Below are positions 1 through 8,748 of a stretch of 64,000 bases of DNA, one piece after another. Both the position numbers and the translations under genes were made by a program. Positions within the stretch are counted from its first letter, which is position 1; the number at the start of each line of letters is the position of its first letter. The stretch is from Microvirga tunisiensis (GTDB lineage Bacteria; Pseudomonadota; Alphaproteobacteria; Rhizobiales; Beijerinckiaceae): positions 62,001 through 126,000 of the forward strand of contig NZ_VOSK01000001.1 of NCBI RefSeq assembly GCF_009296175.1, written 5' to 3'. The notes under the pieces are model-generated. The model was not told the origin of the DNA, did no database searches, and saw nothing but the letters and a program-made list of their open reading frames with translations.

Positions 1-441
1 CGGGAATAATATCGTTCGGATATTTTTGTGCGAAGTCCAGCAGAGACTGCCTGGCTTCAGTCAACGCGCTATATACGTCCGCCACGGACTCACGCTGCAG
101 CATACGCCGATTGACGGAGCCAACATCCCAAGTGCTTCGGCCAGTATGAAGCCTCGATACTTCTGGACCACCAACTCTGATGAGAAACGGCTCAACCGAG
201 GAATAGCTTGTTGTGCGCTTGAACCCGGGTTTTTGCCTTCTTCGTAGAGCTGATCAAGCGCCTTTGCGATGTTGTTTGTCTGTTCTCCAGACAGGATTTT
301 TTGCTCGCTCAGCATTACAAGCGATGCCCTATTAAGCCGATCCAGCCAATAAAACCCGTCCCTAACCTCCTGCCCGAATGCTTGGGTAAAAGTGCTAAGG
401 GAAATCCCAGCGACTAATCCGGCCATGAGCGATGTCTTCAT
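1..441 (-). pseudogene. Argininosuccinate-lyase-like protein, frameshifted, cut by window edge
   Basis: The start at 441 follows a strong ribosome site (GGGAGGAG, a few bases upstream) and opens with a secretion signal (MKTSLMAGLVAGIS...AFGQ). The segment after it (RDGFYWLDRLNRASLVMLSE) resembles the N-terminal helices of argininosuccinate-lyase-superfamily proteins that carry signal peptides in proteobacteria. After residues EALGML the frame runs into a short nonsense tail that stops at 61. Shifting frame by one base near 105-125 gives GSVNRRMLQRESVADVYSAL and reads openly to base 1. I therefore infer a one-base indel in a longer gene that continues past the window. The fumarase/lyase signature is not reached, so substrate and activity cannot be judged. 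A sequencing error is the main alternative to a real pseudogene. Confidence 0.6.
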
Positions 442-571
442 TATCTCCTCCCTAGCGTGATAGGTGTGCTTGATGGGCGCTGCTTGAGCCCCTCGTCCCC
501 CGCAGCCATCCAGCGGGACGGCGGCAGACCAATCCGTTACGGCGCATCGTCGATACCGTAACCGTGCACTG

Positions 572-1876
572 TCAGCTGCTCTTGAGCAGCCGTGTTCGAC
601 TTGACTGCACATCGGCAGTCGCATGGTTTTTGCGGATTCGACGCATTGTAATCCAAACGAGAAGCACGGCGATCGGCACAAAAAGGCCAATCATTATTGA
701 TGCGTCAATCGGCGGATCGTGGCCAATCGCCTTGATCAAATAACTGAATAAGCCGACGAGGTAATAGCTTATCGCTATGACCGAAAGGCCTTCAACAGTT
801 TGCTGGAGCCGGAGCTGTAGTTCAGCACGGCGATTCATCGCCGCGAGCAAGGCAGCATTCTGCCGCTCTAACTCAACATCGATCCAGCTCCGAACCAGGG
901 CATTGGCACGGGTAAGCTTTCGTGACAACTTCGCTTGGCGCTCCTCAACTGCCTGGCAGGTCCGCATGGCAGGAGCGAGGCGTCGCTCAAGGAACATTCC
1001 AAGCGTTTCAAAACTGGTCACAGCAACCTCGCCGAGTGCTTTGATGCGCTCCTGAACGATCTCATAATAGGCGCGCGACGCCCCAAAACGATAAAGAGAT
1101 AGGACAGCATTCGCCTCGAGATCGGCCGCCAACTGTGTAATCTCAGAGAGGACGTCATCAGCATCATTGCGCGTCTCTTCTTTCATTCGCTGAGTAATGC
1201 GGGTCAGTCCATCCTCGATACGGCGTATTTCCGGTGATAGTGTTTGAGCCAGTGGCAAGCCGAGCATCGCAAGCGTCCGGTAGGTCTCAATATCGAGGAG
1301 ACGCTGGACCAGCGCACCAGTCCCGGTCCGAGTCATTCCCCGATCAACCACCAAGATTTGGGTAAGCCCATCGCCATTCTGGCGGAAGTCAGTATAAATT
1401 TCTGCTTGGCCATTCATGACTTTGCTATGGCAGAGGCTTGTTGGATCGAAGAGTCCAATTGCGCTTTCCGTGCTCGGCCCATCTGGTCGTATCTCGAGGC
1501 GGACGCCCGAGATCAATGGTCCGGGCGGCTGAAAGCCATTGCCAAATGGATGCGCGGTCACTTCACCGTTGAACTTCTCTGGCAGTGGCCCATCCCAAAA
1601 CCATGTGGAGAATTCTGTATGCTGTTCCCAACGGAGCGTGCCAGGACCCCACGGCAACGCATGATGATGAGCATCACGGCCTGGCGGTGAAATCCCGAGC
1701 TGCTGAGACAGCTTTGCCATGACTGCGTGGTCGACACCTGAGCCACCGTCAAGCATAAAAGCCAGTTGGAAGATCACGCGGGGCGAAGGCACGAGTACAT
1801 ATGGGCGTGCATGGATTTCACCGAGTGCACGGGCACGATTTTGGGCATGCGGGAACGAAAACGCGCCAGCACTCAT
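572..1876 (-). CDS. DUF3422 family membrane protein
   Basis: A 434-residue protein whose opening (ALGEIHARPYVLV) and central region (FLERRLAPAMRTCQAVEERQ) are typical of DUF3422. The N-terminal part is soluble. A long helical segment around residues 300-350 leads into two membrane spans near the C-terminus (VIAISYYLVGLFSYLIKAI and IGLFVPIAVLLVWITMRRI), then a short basic tail. Family function is not established; members often sit beside oxidoreductase or transport genes in proteobacteria. It lies 42 bases downstream of the ABM monooxygenase gene and is probably cotranscribed with it. Length and domain order look complete. Start at 1876 is simply the first ATG in the frame. Confidence 0.85.
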   Translation of the reverse strand: MSAGAFSFPHAQNRARALGEIHARPYVLVPSPRVIFQLAFMLDGGSGVDHAVMAKLSQQLGISPPGRDAHHHALPWGPGTLRWEQHTEFSTWFWDGPLPEKFNGEVTAHPFGNGFQPPGPLISGVRLEIRPDGPSTESAIGLFDPTSLCHSKVMNGQAEIYTDFRQNGDGLTQILVVDRGMTRTGTGALVQRLLDIETYRTLAMLGLPLAQTLSPEIRRIEDGLTRITQRMKEETRNDADDVLSEITQLAADLEANAVLSLYRFGASRAYYEIVQERIKALGEVAVTSFETLGMFLERRLAPAMRTCQAVEERQAKLSRKLTRANALVRSWIDVELERQNAALLAAMNRRAELQLRLQQTVEGLSVIAISYYLVGLFSYLIKAIGHDPPIDASIMIGLFVPIAVLLVWITMRRIRKNHATADVQSSRTRLLKSS

Positions 1877-1918
1877 TCCGGTTCTCGCAATGCTATCCCG
1901 GAGGTCATAGGGAATACC

Positions 1919-2209
1919 TCAAGCGACTTTCTCAAGCGTGTAGAGGACGCTGTGCTCGATCCAGCCATCAGTCTGCTTTAGGTACGCTTCAACATGACGT
2001 GAACCACAATGGACCCTGAAGTCTTCCTCGTCCTCCCAGCGTTCAATGAAAACGAAGCTCCGCGGATTTTTCGGATCGCGGTGCATTTCGTACTGGAGCA
2101 TCCCCTTTTCCTGGCGTGTCGGCGCAATCAACGCCTCCAGTGCAATTCCTACCTTGTCTTCAAACCCGGGCTTGGCCAGAGTTATCGCCACGGCTGATAC
2201 TTCCTTCAT
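1919..2209 (-). CDS. ABM-domain (antibiotic biosynthesis monooxygenase-like) protein
   Basis: A 96-residue single-domain protein. The segments ALIAPTRQEKGMLQYEMHRD, FVFIERWEDEEDF and HVEAYLK form the usual beta-alpha-beta pattern of the dimeric ferredoxin-like ABM fold, as in YgiN-type quinol monooxygenases. Such proteins oxidise small quinols or aromatics without a cofactor, or act as accessory dimers. No exact substrate can be read from sequence. It sits between the FAD dehydrogenase gene (371 bases upstream) and DUF3422 (42 bases downstream) on the same strand, so it may act in the same aromatic or steroid-like catabolism. Cytosolic; no signal peptide. Confidence 0.85.
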   Translation of the reverse strand: MKEVSAVAITLAKPGFEDKVGIALEALIAPTRQEKGMLQYEMHRDPKNPRSFVFIERWEDEEDFRVHCGSRHVEAYLKQTDGWIEHSVLYTLEKVA

Positions 2210-2580
2210 GATCGATCGCCTCCCGCCTCTTCAATCCATTGACTTTCCCAGTCTTCCGTGACGAGCCACACGACACGACAAACCGCTCTCCGATTGCAAG
2301 TGCACTTCGTCTTGCGGTCGGCCGTCTCGGGGCCGATATCCTGCGTTGATTGGCGAAGTTACCACGGCATCAGCGCTGGGCCGCTTCCGGTAGCATTCGC
2401 GTCCTTGCTGAGCGTGTGCTGCACGAGCTCTGGCAGCCTGCGCGCGGTGGCACCTGCGGTGGCTGGAAGTTTCTTGGCCTCCGGAACGATCTGGGCCGGT
2501 CCCGGCACGAGCGTCAGGATGATGCCCAAGATTTGATCGTTCTTGTCCGACCGTATTGGAGCTTTGGGTGACGAAATTTA
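2210..2580. other. Intergenic region without a confident gene
   Basis: Open frames exist on both strands (for example 2231-2584 on the minus strand, 117 codons), but none has a recognisable domain, ribosome site or natural composition; the minus frame is very rich in Arg, His and Ala. It may be a decayed gene. The promoter for the ABM/DUF3422 pair probably lies in its lower half. Confidence 0.4.
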
Positions 2581-4329
2581 TCATTTGCTCGCCAACCGCT
2601 CCGCCTGCAAGCTTGTGACCTTTGCCATGTGCTGTACGGCGCGATAGGCGAAGGTGATGGCGGGTCCCAAGGTGATGCCGCCGGCCGGATAAGCCCCGCG
2701 CATGACCGAGGCCATGTCATTGCCGCAGGCATAAAGACCGCGGATCACGTTGCCTGCCTTGTCCAGGACCTGACCGTTTCCATTCGCCTTGATGCCTACA
2801 GCGGTGCCCAGAGTTCCCGGATAAATACGGAGGACGATGAAAGGCCGCTTGCGAATGGGGGCCAGGTTCCCGTTCGGCTTGGCTCTTGGATGAGCAAAAA
2901 GCCGGTTGTATGCGGTGCTGCCCTTGCCGAAGTCCAAATCGACGCCCGTTTCCGCGAATTGGTTATGGCGGGAAACGGTATCGACAAGCCCCCCCGGGTC
3001 GACGCCAATCTTTGCGGCAAGGTCCTCCAGAGTGGGGGCTATGGTGATGTATCCGTCCTTGATATAGCGATTGAGGCTCCAGCGGAACGGACGGATCATG
3101 CCGAGTCCGTGATACCAGACAAAGTCGCGGTCACATACGAAATGGAAGTAATTGCCCTCGCGCAGGCCCGCATCGAACAGTGACACGCCGACATGGTGAT
3201 AAGAGTTCGATTCATTGACGAATCGCTTGCCGTGGCGGTCGACAGCGATGATGCCCGGCCGCCCTCTGTCGAGGTAGCCATACAAAACTCCGATCTTCCG
3301 GCCGTCGGGCATGAGTCGTGCCGAGCTAGGTTGCCAGTAACCCGAGCTTTTCAAGCTGCTGTCCATGCTTGCACCGACCGCCAGCGCCGATTGGATGCCA
3401 TCACCCACATTGCCCTCGTAACCGAAAGTAAATTCATGGGGGAAGTCTTTGGAATAGCGCGCACGCATTTCCCTGCTATGGGGAAAGCCCCCCGTAGCTA
3501 GAACGATGCCGCGCCGGGCGCGCACACGCCTCAGCCCGCTGTCAGTTTGAACCTCCGCCCCGACGACACCGTCGTCGGTGATCAGCCGTACCAACGAGGC
3601 ATTTGTCCAGATAGCCGCATTGCGCTTCTTCAGGCTGTATAGAAATGCAGCCACAAGGGCATTGCCAGCGCAGAGTTCGGTGCCACGCCGGTACCTCATT
3701 CGGTCCATGCCGTAGCGCCAGAAGGTCTTCAGCACGCGCAGAAAGGTCGACGGGCTTCCAAAGGGGTTCAAGAAATCATCGACCTTGCGCTTGTCGACCT
3801 GCATACCGCCGAACAGCATCAACGGCTTCAGTGGCGCGCGCACGAGGCGGAAATCCCTGCCAAGCTGCCGGCCATCAAACCGCTGCGCTTCGAGAGTTCG
3901 ACCCTTGTTGATACCGCCCTTGGCGTCGGGATAGTAATCTGGCCACGGCGCAAGGTTGAATTTCACGTCGCTGTTCTCTTCCAGCGTGTCGATCGCAGCA
4001 GCCGCACTTTCGATGAATGAGTTCGTCAGCTCGGGGTTGTTGGTATTGCCGAACTGGGTTTCGAGATAGAGGCGCACCTGTTCAGCGCTGTCTTTGATGC
4101 CGGCCTGTCGGGCATGGCGGGACAGCGGCGCCCACACAATTCCACCCGAAGAGGCCGTTGTGCCGCCAAGCTGCGCATCCTTCTCACATAACAGCGATTC
4201 TAGCCCAGCGATCTCTGCGTAGAGCGCTGCGCTAAGCCCTCCTGCCCCGCTCCCGAACACCAGAACGTCAACTTCCTCATCCCAGTGAGTTGCAGGAGGC
4301 CTTTCTAAATTGTGGACTTGCGATACCAT
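2581..4329 (-). CDS. FAD-dependent oxidoreductase (fumarate reductase / 3-ketosteroid dehydrogenase type)
   Basis: Encodes about 582 residues from the ATG at 4329, which has GGAG eight bases upstream; a TTG at 4374 would add 15 residues but has no ribosome site. The N-terminal dinucleotide motif VLVFGSGAGGLSAALYAE binds FAD. It is followed by GGTTASSGGIVWAP, the substrate-domain entry seen in flavocytochrome c and KstD-like enzymes. The C-terminal GLYACGNDMASVMRGAYP and GGITLGPAITFAYRA close the FAD site. Family members desaturate ketosteroids or reduce and oxidise unsaturated acids. The gene is third in a minus-strand set after MmgE/PrpD and SDR genes (60-base gap), suggesting sequential redox steps on one substrate. 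No signal peptide, so probably cytosolic. Confidence 0.9.
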   Translation of the reverse strand: MVSQVHNLERPPATHWDEEVDVLVFGSGAGGLSAALYAEIAGLESLLCEKDAQLGGTTASSGGIVWAPLSRHARQAGIKDSAEQVRLYLETQFGNTNNPELTNSFIESAAAAIDTLEENSDVKFNLAPWPDYYPDAKGGINKGRTLEAQRFDGRQLGRDFRLVRAPLKPLMLFGGMQVDKRKVDDFLNPFGSPSTFLRVLKTFWRYGMDRMRYRRGTELCAGNALVAAFLYSLKKRNAAIWTNASLVRLITDDGVVGAEVQTDSGLRRVRARRGIVLATGGFPHSREMRARYSKDFPHEFTFGYEGNVGDGIQSALAVGASMDSSLKSSGYWQPSSARLMPDGRKIGVLYGYLDRGRPGIIAVDRHGKRFVNESNSYHHVGVSLFDAGLREGNYFHFVCDRDFVWYHGLGMIRPFRWSLNRYIKDGYITIAPTLEDLAAKIGVDPGGLVDTVSRHNQFAETGVDLDFGKGSTAYNRLFAHPRAKPNGNLAPIRKRPFIVLRIYPGTLGTAVGIKANGNGQVLDKAGNVIRGLYACGNDMASVMRGAYPAGGITLGPAITFAYRAVQHMAKVTSLQAERLASK

Positions 4330-4389
4330 TGTATCAGCTCCGTCTGCGTGCTCTTTGCTGGGCGAAGCACACAAGAAATCCGTTGGCGT

Positions 4390-5157
4390 TCATACCCCTC
4401 CACCATCGACACTTAGGACCGCGCCGGAAACATAGCCGGCACGCGGTGAGGCAAGGAACGTGACGACCGAGGCGATTTCCTCGGGCCTTGCCAACCGACC
4501 AAAGGGGTAGTGTGTCGTGAGCTCTTTCCACCGCTCGGGGTCGCCTAGTTGCGCCTGTGCGCGCTCCCGCCAACGCGTGGTCTGGCGATCAGTCTCCGTT
4601 GCGCCTGGGTTCACGCCGACGACGCGGATACCATAGCTGACGCTTTCGGTTCCCAGCGCGCGTGTGAAGGCGGCCAGGGCTGCGTTGCCCGTCGCTACAG
4701 CGATCTGGTGGCCGCGCGGCTTTTCCGCCGTGTTGCCAATAATATTGATAATGACCCCCTGCCCTCGCGCTATCATGAGGCCGTAGATTGTTCGCGAAAG
4801 GTTGATGTACCCGAAGATCTTAAGATCCCATGCGTGGCGCCATTGCGGCTCATCGATTTCCAGAAGCGAGCCGTGCGGCACGTCGCCGGCATTGTTGATC
4901 AGTATGTCAATCGCGCCCGCGGCCGCAGCAATCTGCTCGTTTACTCCATCGTCGCGTATATCGCGGGCGATTACCTCAACTTCGACCGACGGGTAGGCGG
5001 CGTTGATATCGGCCTTGACACTTTCAAGGCCTTGAAGATCACGCGAGGTGAGAACCACGCTGCAGCCCTCGCTGGCTAGCATGCGTGCAATGGCTGCTCC
5101 GAGCCCGCGCGAGGCACCGGTCACCAGCGCCCTTTTCCCCTGAAGTTCCAAGTCCAT
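4390..5157 (-). CDS. SDR-family oxidoreductase lacking the usual YxxxK pair
   Basis: A 255-residue short-chain dehydrogenase/reductase. The NAD(P) site TGASRGLG (residues 13-20) and the NNAG motif (88-91) are intact, and the C-terminal SAGYVSGAVLSVDGG-like end (AGYVSGAVLSVDGG) is standard. Where the catalytic Tyr and Lys normally sit the sequence reads QIAVATGNAALAAFTRALG. Aligning the AAL segment places Val154 and Asn158 at those positions, and no Ser is evident about 13 residues before. From memory, a divergent SDR subgroup shares this GNAAL pattern. It may use other residues or act on a CoA ester. It starts 12 bases after the MmgE/PrpD stop, so the two are almost certainly cotranscribed. 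Confidence 0.88.
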   Translation of the reverse strand: MDLELQGKRALVTGASRGLGAAIARMLASEGCSVVLTSRDLQGLESVKADINAAYPSVEVEVIARDIRDDGVNEQIAAAAGAIDILINNAGDVPHGSLLEIDEPQWRHAWDLKIFGYINLSRTIYGLMIARGQGVIINIIGNTAEKPRGHQIAVATGNAALAAFTRALGTESVSYGIRVVGVNPGATETDRQTTRWRERAQAQLGDPERWKELTTHYPFGRLARPEEIASVVTFLASPRAGYVSGAVLSVDGGGV

Positions 5158-5169
5158 TCAGCACTCCAA

Positions 5170-6519
5170 TTACATACCAGGCGGAGCCGATTCCGCCATT
5201 AGCGCAGCCAGATCGGCCGCCTCTTCGATCCCATTGCAAAGCCGAAGGAGTCGATCAGCTCTGTCAGAACCTAGCAAGGGATGAGTCAGGCCTGCGAATT
5301 TCTGTTCCAGGCGTTCACGAGTCATCGGATGGGTTTCGCTGCCCGAATAATCGGTAACGCTGACATGGTGATCGCTGCCATCCTGCAGAGTTACCGTCAG
5401 CTCCGCTGCCGATGTCGGCAGATCAGGATTCTTTCGCAGGAGAATCTTTTGGCGGACATCCCGTATTTCGGCATTTGCAACCGAAGCTGCGGAAATCTCT
5501 TCCATGGTGGCTTGGCCACGCACTAAGGCAGCGGCAACCCAGTGCTGAAGGCTGAACTTGGCCTCAACCCCATTCCGCGGCACTGGCCTGTCGCCAAGGC
5601 TCGCGGCTTTCGCTGAGACGGTGACGACGACTTGCTGGATGGCGCCTGCGTGGGGCACTTGTCCACACAGTGACAGCGCGGCGTCAAGCGCCGGAAAAAT
5701 TACAACCCCGCAGGGATAGGGCTTATACCGGTTCCGCATCAGCAGGAAATCTTCCCCGAGACCGTCGAGGAATTGTCCGGGTGCAGGCTCTTCAGAAAAG
5801 GTTTCCCAGAAGCCGAATGAGCGCGAAAGCATTTCGGACGGTGCTGTAAAATCCTGCGCCGCGAGCAATGCCGAGCGGGTACCACTAGCGGCAGCTGACG
5901 CGAAGATAAAGGAAGCAGCCATTGTGCCGTGCGTTGCGCGTGTGCCTGATGCCTCGGCAAGTGCGAGAGCAATCGCGGATTCGAGTTGCTGTTCGCTGAG
6001 ATTCAGCAGCAGCCCCGACGACAGTGCAGCACCAGCACCGCAGGCGATCCCGGTTTGCGACCAGGCCAGATCGCACCTGGCCGGTGGCAGCGCAATTGAA
6101 GCTGTCAGGCGGCAGGCGAACTCAACGCCAGCCAGCAACGCCCCGAGGACTTGTGATCCCTTGGCGCCCGTTTGCTCGGCCAAGGCCGCTGTCGCTGCAA
6201 AAACGGGCCCTACAGGGTGCAACAACGCTTCGGAGAATGTGTCGTCGTATGAATAGGCCGCGCCAGCCAGAGCATTCATCATGGTCGCGTTAATGGCATC
6301 GCAAGTGCTGCCGCGTCCGATCAACGTGCTGCGACCGCTGCCGAAACTGGGCGACAGCGCCGCAAAGGCGCGGGTTGACAGCTCGTGTGCCGATCCGCCG
6401 ACCATGCAGCCGAGGGCATTCAACACCATGTTGCGTGCCTCGGCCCCTAGGGGCGCCGGAATGGCGCCACCGTGCAGAGCCTTGCCAAGACCAATGATCG
6501 CTTGCAAATACATTAACAT
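5170..6519 (-). CDS. MmgE/PrpD family protein (first copy)
   Basis: About 449 residues from the ATG at 6519. In-frame starts at 6549 (ATG) and 6567 (TTG) would extend it, but the family similarity begins close to 6519 and no start has a convincing ribosome site. MmgE/PrpD proteins are all-helical dehydratases or decarboxylases such as 2-methylcitrate dehydratase and aconitate decarboxylase. Typical features here are LNALGCMVGGSAHEL, MNALAGAAYSYDDTF, LGALLAGVEFACRL and the middle motif NRYKPYPCGVVIFPALDA. It leads the operon with the SDR and FAD dehydrogenase. The exact substrate is unknown; the separate second copy at 10517-11905 argues against a housekeeping methylcitrate role. Confidence 0.85.
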   Translation of the reverse strand: MLMYLQAIIGLGKALHGGAIPAPLGAEARNMVLNALGCMVGGSAHELSTRAFAALSPSFGSGRSTLIGRGSTCDAINATMMNALAGAAYSYDDTFSEALLHPVGPVFAATAALAEQTGAKGSQVLGALLAGVEFACRLTASIALPPARCDLAWSQTGIACGAGAALSSGLLLNLSEQQLESAIALALAEASGTRATHGTMAASFIFASAAASGTRSALLAAQDFTAPSEMLSRSFGFWETFSEEPAPGQFLDGLGEDFLLMRNRYKPYPCGVVIFPALDAALSLCGQVPHAGAIQQVVVTVSAKAASLGDRPVPRNGVEAKFSLQHWVAAALVRGQATMEEISAASVANAEIRDVRQKILLRKNPDLPTSAAELTVTLQDGSDHHVSVTDYSGSETHPMTRERLEQKFAGLTHPLLGSDRADRLLRLCNGIEEAADLAALMAESAPPGM

Positions 6520-7366
6520 GCCATCCGATTTGGTTGCATCTTGTCGCATATTGCAGGATTTTGTCAAATATCTTTCTCAATCATCCTTCCTTTTAAGCGA
6601 GAGGATGTAGTGAGATAGATTGGATCCCTATCCCTCTTACGGAACTTGGCGAGTTGAATCCCACAGTCGCAAGACGACTGCGCCTGAGAAATCAGTAATG
6701 CTTAGGTATGGGGCGGCAAGGACGGCCGGCTTCAATAAAGGGTGCGGTGGACAGTGCAATGGCGGTTTGGCCAAAGCCAAGGCATCGCCTCTAACTTTTT
6801 GGTCCACAACCACATCCCGTTACGAACCGTTACCCAATTCCGGGCGCGCTATTGTCGTCGACCAGCTGTGTGATTACATGCCTTCGGCTTTGGATAGCGG
6901 GGCCGCGCCTGCGCTCGCCCTGCGACAAGGCAGATCTACCCACCTTAACCCTCTTTAGATCTCTCATATCTTGCAAACACGAGTGGGCCATCCGTAAAGG
7001 GCGAGTGGGCGTGAAGCAAGCGTTTGCGAAGATCGTCGGGGGCTGGTCCGAAGTGCTATACAGTAACTTCCGGGCGGAACTAAACCCCGAACCTTAAACC
7101 GCAGAACAGTTACAGTAGATAACGTAGCATTACAATGCCGCCGGGGCGCCGAAGAGGATCCAAGATTGCACTACCCGCCCGAGCCCCGAATGTGGATCAC
7201 ACCTCAGTTTTCCCAACCATTTCACGAGCAGCGGCTTCCCGACACTGTCACCGGTTTGTCCATATCCACAGAATCCGACCAGTTCTGCGCCGGCTAACTT
7301 ACCCTCAAACGACGCAGAGTCATCGTTCGAACACAACGCTTGTGATTCAGGCAATTGCCTTAGTAG
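6520..7366. other. Long intergenic region, no recognised gene
   Basis: About 850 bases between two minus-strand genes. Small frames on both strands (6620-6958, 6852-7097, 7130-7354) match nothing I recognise and lack good ribosome sites. The upper end must hold the promoter of the MmgE/PrpD-SDR-FAD operon. The rest may be remnant DNA. Confidence 0.4.
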
Positions 7367-8233
7367 TTAGGCTTGACCGACAGCACGCGGCGGTAGTGCC
7401 ATGCCGTTCATGGTCTGCGAGACCCGTTGGGTGATCTCGCGCGCGGCTCGCTTGACGGCTAGGGCGATCTTGCCACATTCGCTTTCGGGTACATCACCCT
7501 TGTGCCAAGCTACACCCACACTACCAAGAATACCGTCTTCCGCATTGAAGATTGGCGAGGCGACGCCGACGATGTTCGGGTTGAACTCGCCGTAGGTAAT
7601 CGCGTAGCCCGCCTTGCGGATTTTGTTTAGGTTGCTGCGGAACGCATCCCAACTGTCGCCCAGGTCGACCTCACGGATAACCTCAGCATTGCGCGTATAG
7701 ATGCTTTTCAGCCGGTGGAAAGGGATGTGCGCTAGAATGACCTTGGAAACGGCGCCGCGGAACAGTGGGCGGCGCTGACCCCGGCTGAACAAGTTCTCAG
7801 GGCTCAACGGGGCTAGATGCGTGGCGACACAAAGGACCGAGTTGCTGTATACTGTGCACAACAGCGCCGAATGGCCGGTTGTGTCTACCAATTGCTCCAA
7901 AACGCCCCTGCTCGCGATCGTTAGAGGGTCGCAATTGCGGATCTGCAGGTCCATTTCAATGATCCGGGGGCCTAGCACGTAGAAGCCGTTGCCAACGGCG
8001 CTGAGCAGACCAAATTCCTGCATGTGCTTGATATAGCGGTATCCGGTCGAGCGAGAGGTCTCTAGAGCTTCAATCAAATCGTTCGTCGCCCAAACAGGTT
8101 TTTCAGCAGTAAACAGGTCGAGAATGCTGAGCATTTTCGTGGAACTGCTCTCCTTCCGTGGGGAAGGCTGCGTTTTCACAATCCTTGGGGAGGGAGGCAA
8201 TTTTTTCTTATTCGAAGCGAGCGAACTGACCAT
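7367..8233 (-). CDS. IclR-family transcriptional regulator
   Basis: About 288 residues from the ATG at 8233; an earlier frame start at 8299 adds an unlikely tail. After a basic linker, residues about 30-95 form the winged helix-turn-helix (KMLSILDLFTAEKPVWATND, LETSRSTGYRYIKHMQEFGL). The C-terminal two-thirds is the IclR effector domain, with GHSALLCTVY, LAPLSPENLFSRGQRRPLFR and the closing AGYAITYGEFNPNIVGVASP. IclR proteins sense small acids and aromatics and control nearby catabolic operons. It lies between two catabolic operons on the same strand, so either or both may be targets. No operator could be assigned. Confidence 0.9.
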   Translation of the reverse strand: MVSSLASNKKKLPPSPRIVKTQPSPRKESSSTKMLSILDLFTAEKPVWATNDLIEALETSRSTGYRYIKHMQEFGLLSAVGNGFYVLGPRIIEMDLQIRNCDPLTIASRGVLEQLVDTTGHSALLCTVYSNSVLCVATHLAPLSPENLFSRGQRRPLFRGAVSKVILAHIPFHRLKSIYTRNAEVIREVDLGDSWDAFRSNLNKIRKAGYAITYGEFNPNIVGVASPIFNAEDGILGSVGVAWHKGDVPESECGKIALAVKRAAREITQRVSQTMNGMALPPRAVGQA

Positions 8234-8302
8234 TAGGCACCGAAAGACAATATCGTGGGAAATTTGTACCAGTATCTCACAGTGCGAGACAACGCGCAAG
8301 CA

Positions 8303-8330
8303 TAGCGCCGGCGCGGAGGCGCCGGCGCTA
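8303..8330 (-). terminator. Perfect 12-bp hairpin after the cupin gene
   Basis: TAGCGCCGGCGC, a GGAG loop, then the exact reverse complement. It lies 32 bases past the stop of the cupin gene, at the end of the MmgE/PrpD-BKACE-amidase-cupin operon. No run of T follows, so it may be a GC-rich intrinsic terminator or an mRNA-stabilising stem. Confidence 0.65.
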
Positions 8331-8361
8331 CTGGTAGGGAGACTGGGGCTAGGCCGGACGG

Positions 8362-8748
8362 TTATTCTTTCCCGTCCTCAGTGAAGAATTTCGCCCCTTC
8401 AAAGAAGCGGTTCGGGCGGGTGAAGATTGAGAGGAACACCGCTCCATCCGGCGAGCGTGCAATGTGCTTGTTGCCAGCTGGTCGCCAGACGTAGGTGCCA
8501 GCAGTGCATTTGCCCTCGTCGTCTTCGAGACTGCCTTCCAGCATAAATGTCTGCTCGAAGTCGGTGTGCTCGTGGGCAGGAACAACTGCGCCGGGTGCCA
8601 TCCTGAACATGATTGTCGAGCGGCCCTGTTCGTCCTTGTAGAGCATCTTCATCTCGATGCCTGGGAAATCCGTCTCAACCCAGGGCATATTTGGGACGTC
8701 GACAAAGCGCGACTGCAGTTCGGGCGGATTTACAAGATTGTCACTCAT
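8362..8748 (-). CDS. Small single-domain cupin protein
   Basis: A 128-residue cupin. The first metal motif is PAHEHTDFEQTFMLEG and the second is the GTYVWRPAGNKH segment, giving two His, one Glu and a later His for a metal site. Similar cupins are dioxygenases, isomerases or metal-dependent decarboxylases of aromatic intermediates; the reaction cannot be read here. Its start overlaps the stop of the upstream amidohydrolase (ATGA), showing translational coupling. It is the last gene of the four-gene operon and is followed by the hairpin at 8303-8330. Confidence 0.88.
   Translation of the reverse strand: MSDNLVNPPELQSRFVDVPNMPWVETDFPGIEMKMLYKDEQGRSTIMFRMAPGAVVPAHEHTDFEQTFMLEGSLEDDEGKCTAGTYVWRPAGNKHIARSPDGAVFLSIFTRPNRFFEGAKFFTEDGKE

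Noticed and set aside
2231-2584. 117-codon minus-strand frame
   Set aside because: Very rich in Arg, His and Ala, no domain and no ribosome site; may be a relic but cannot be supported as a gene.
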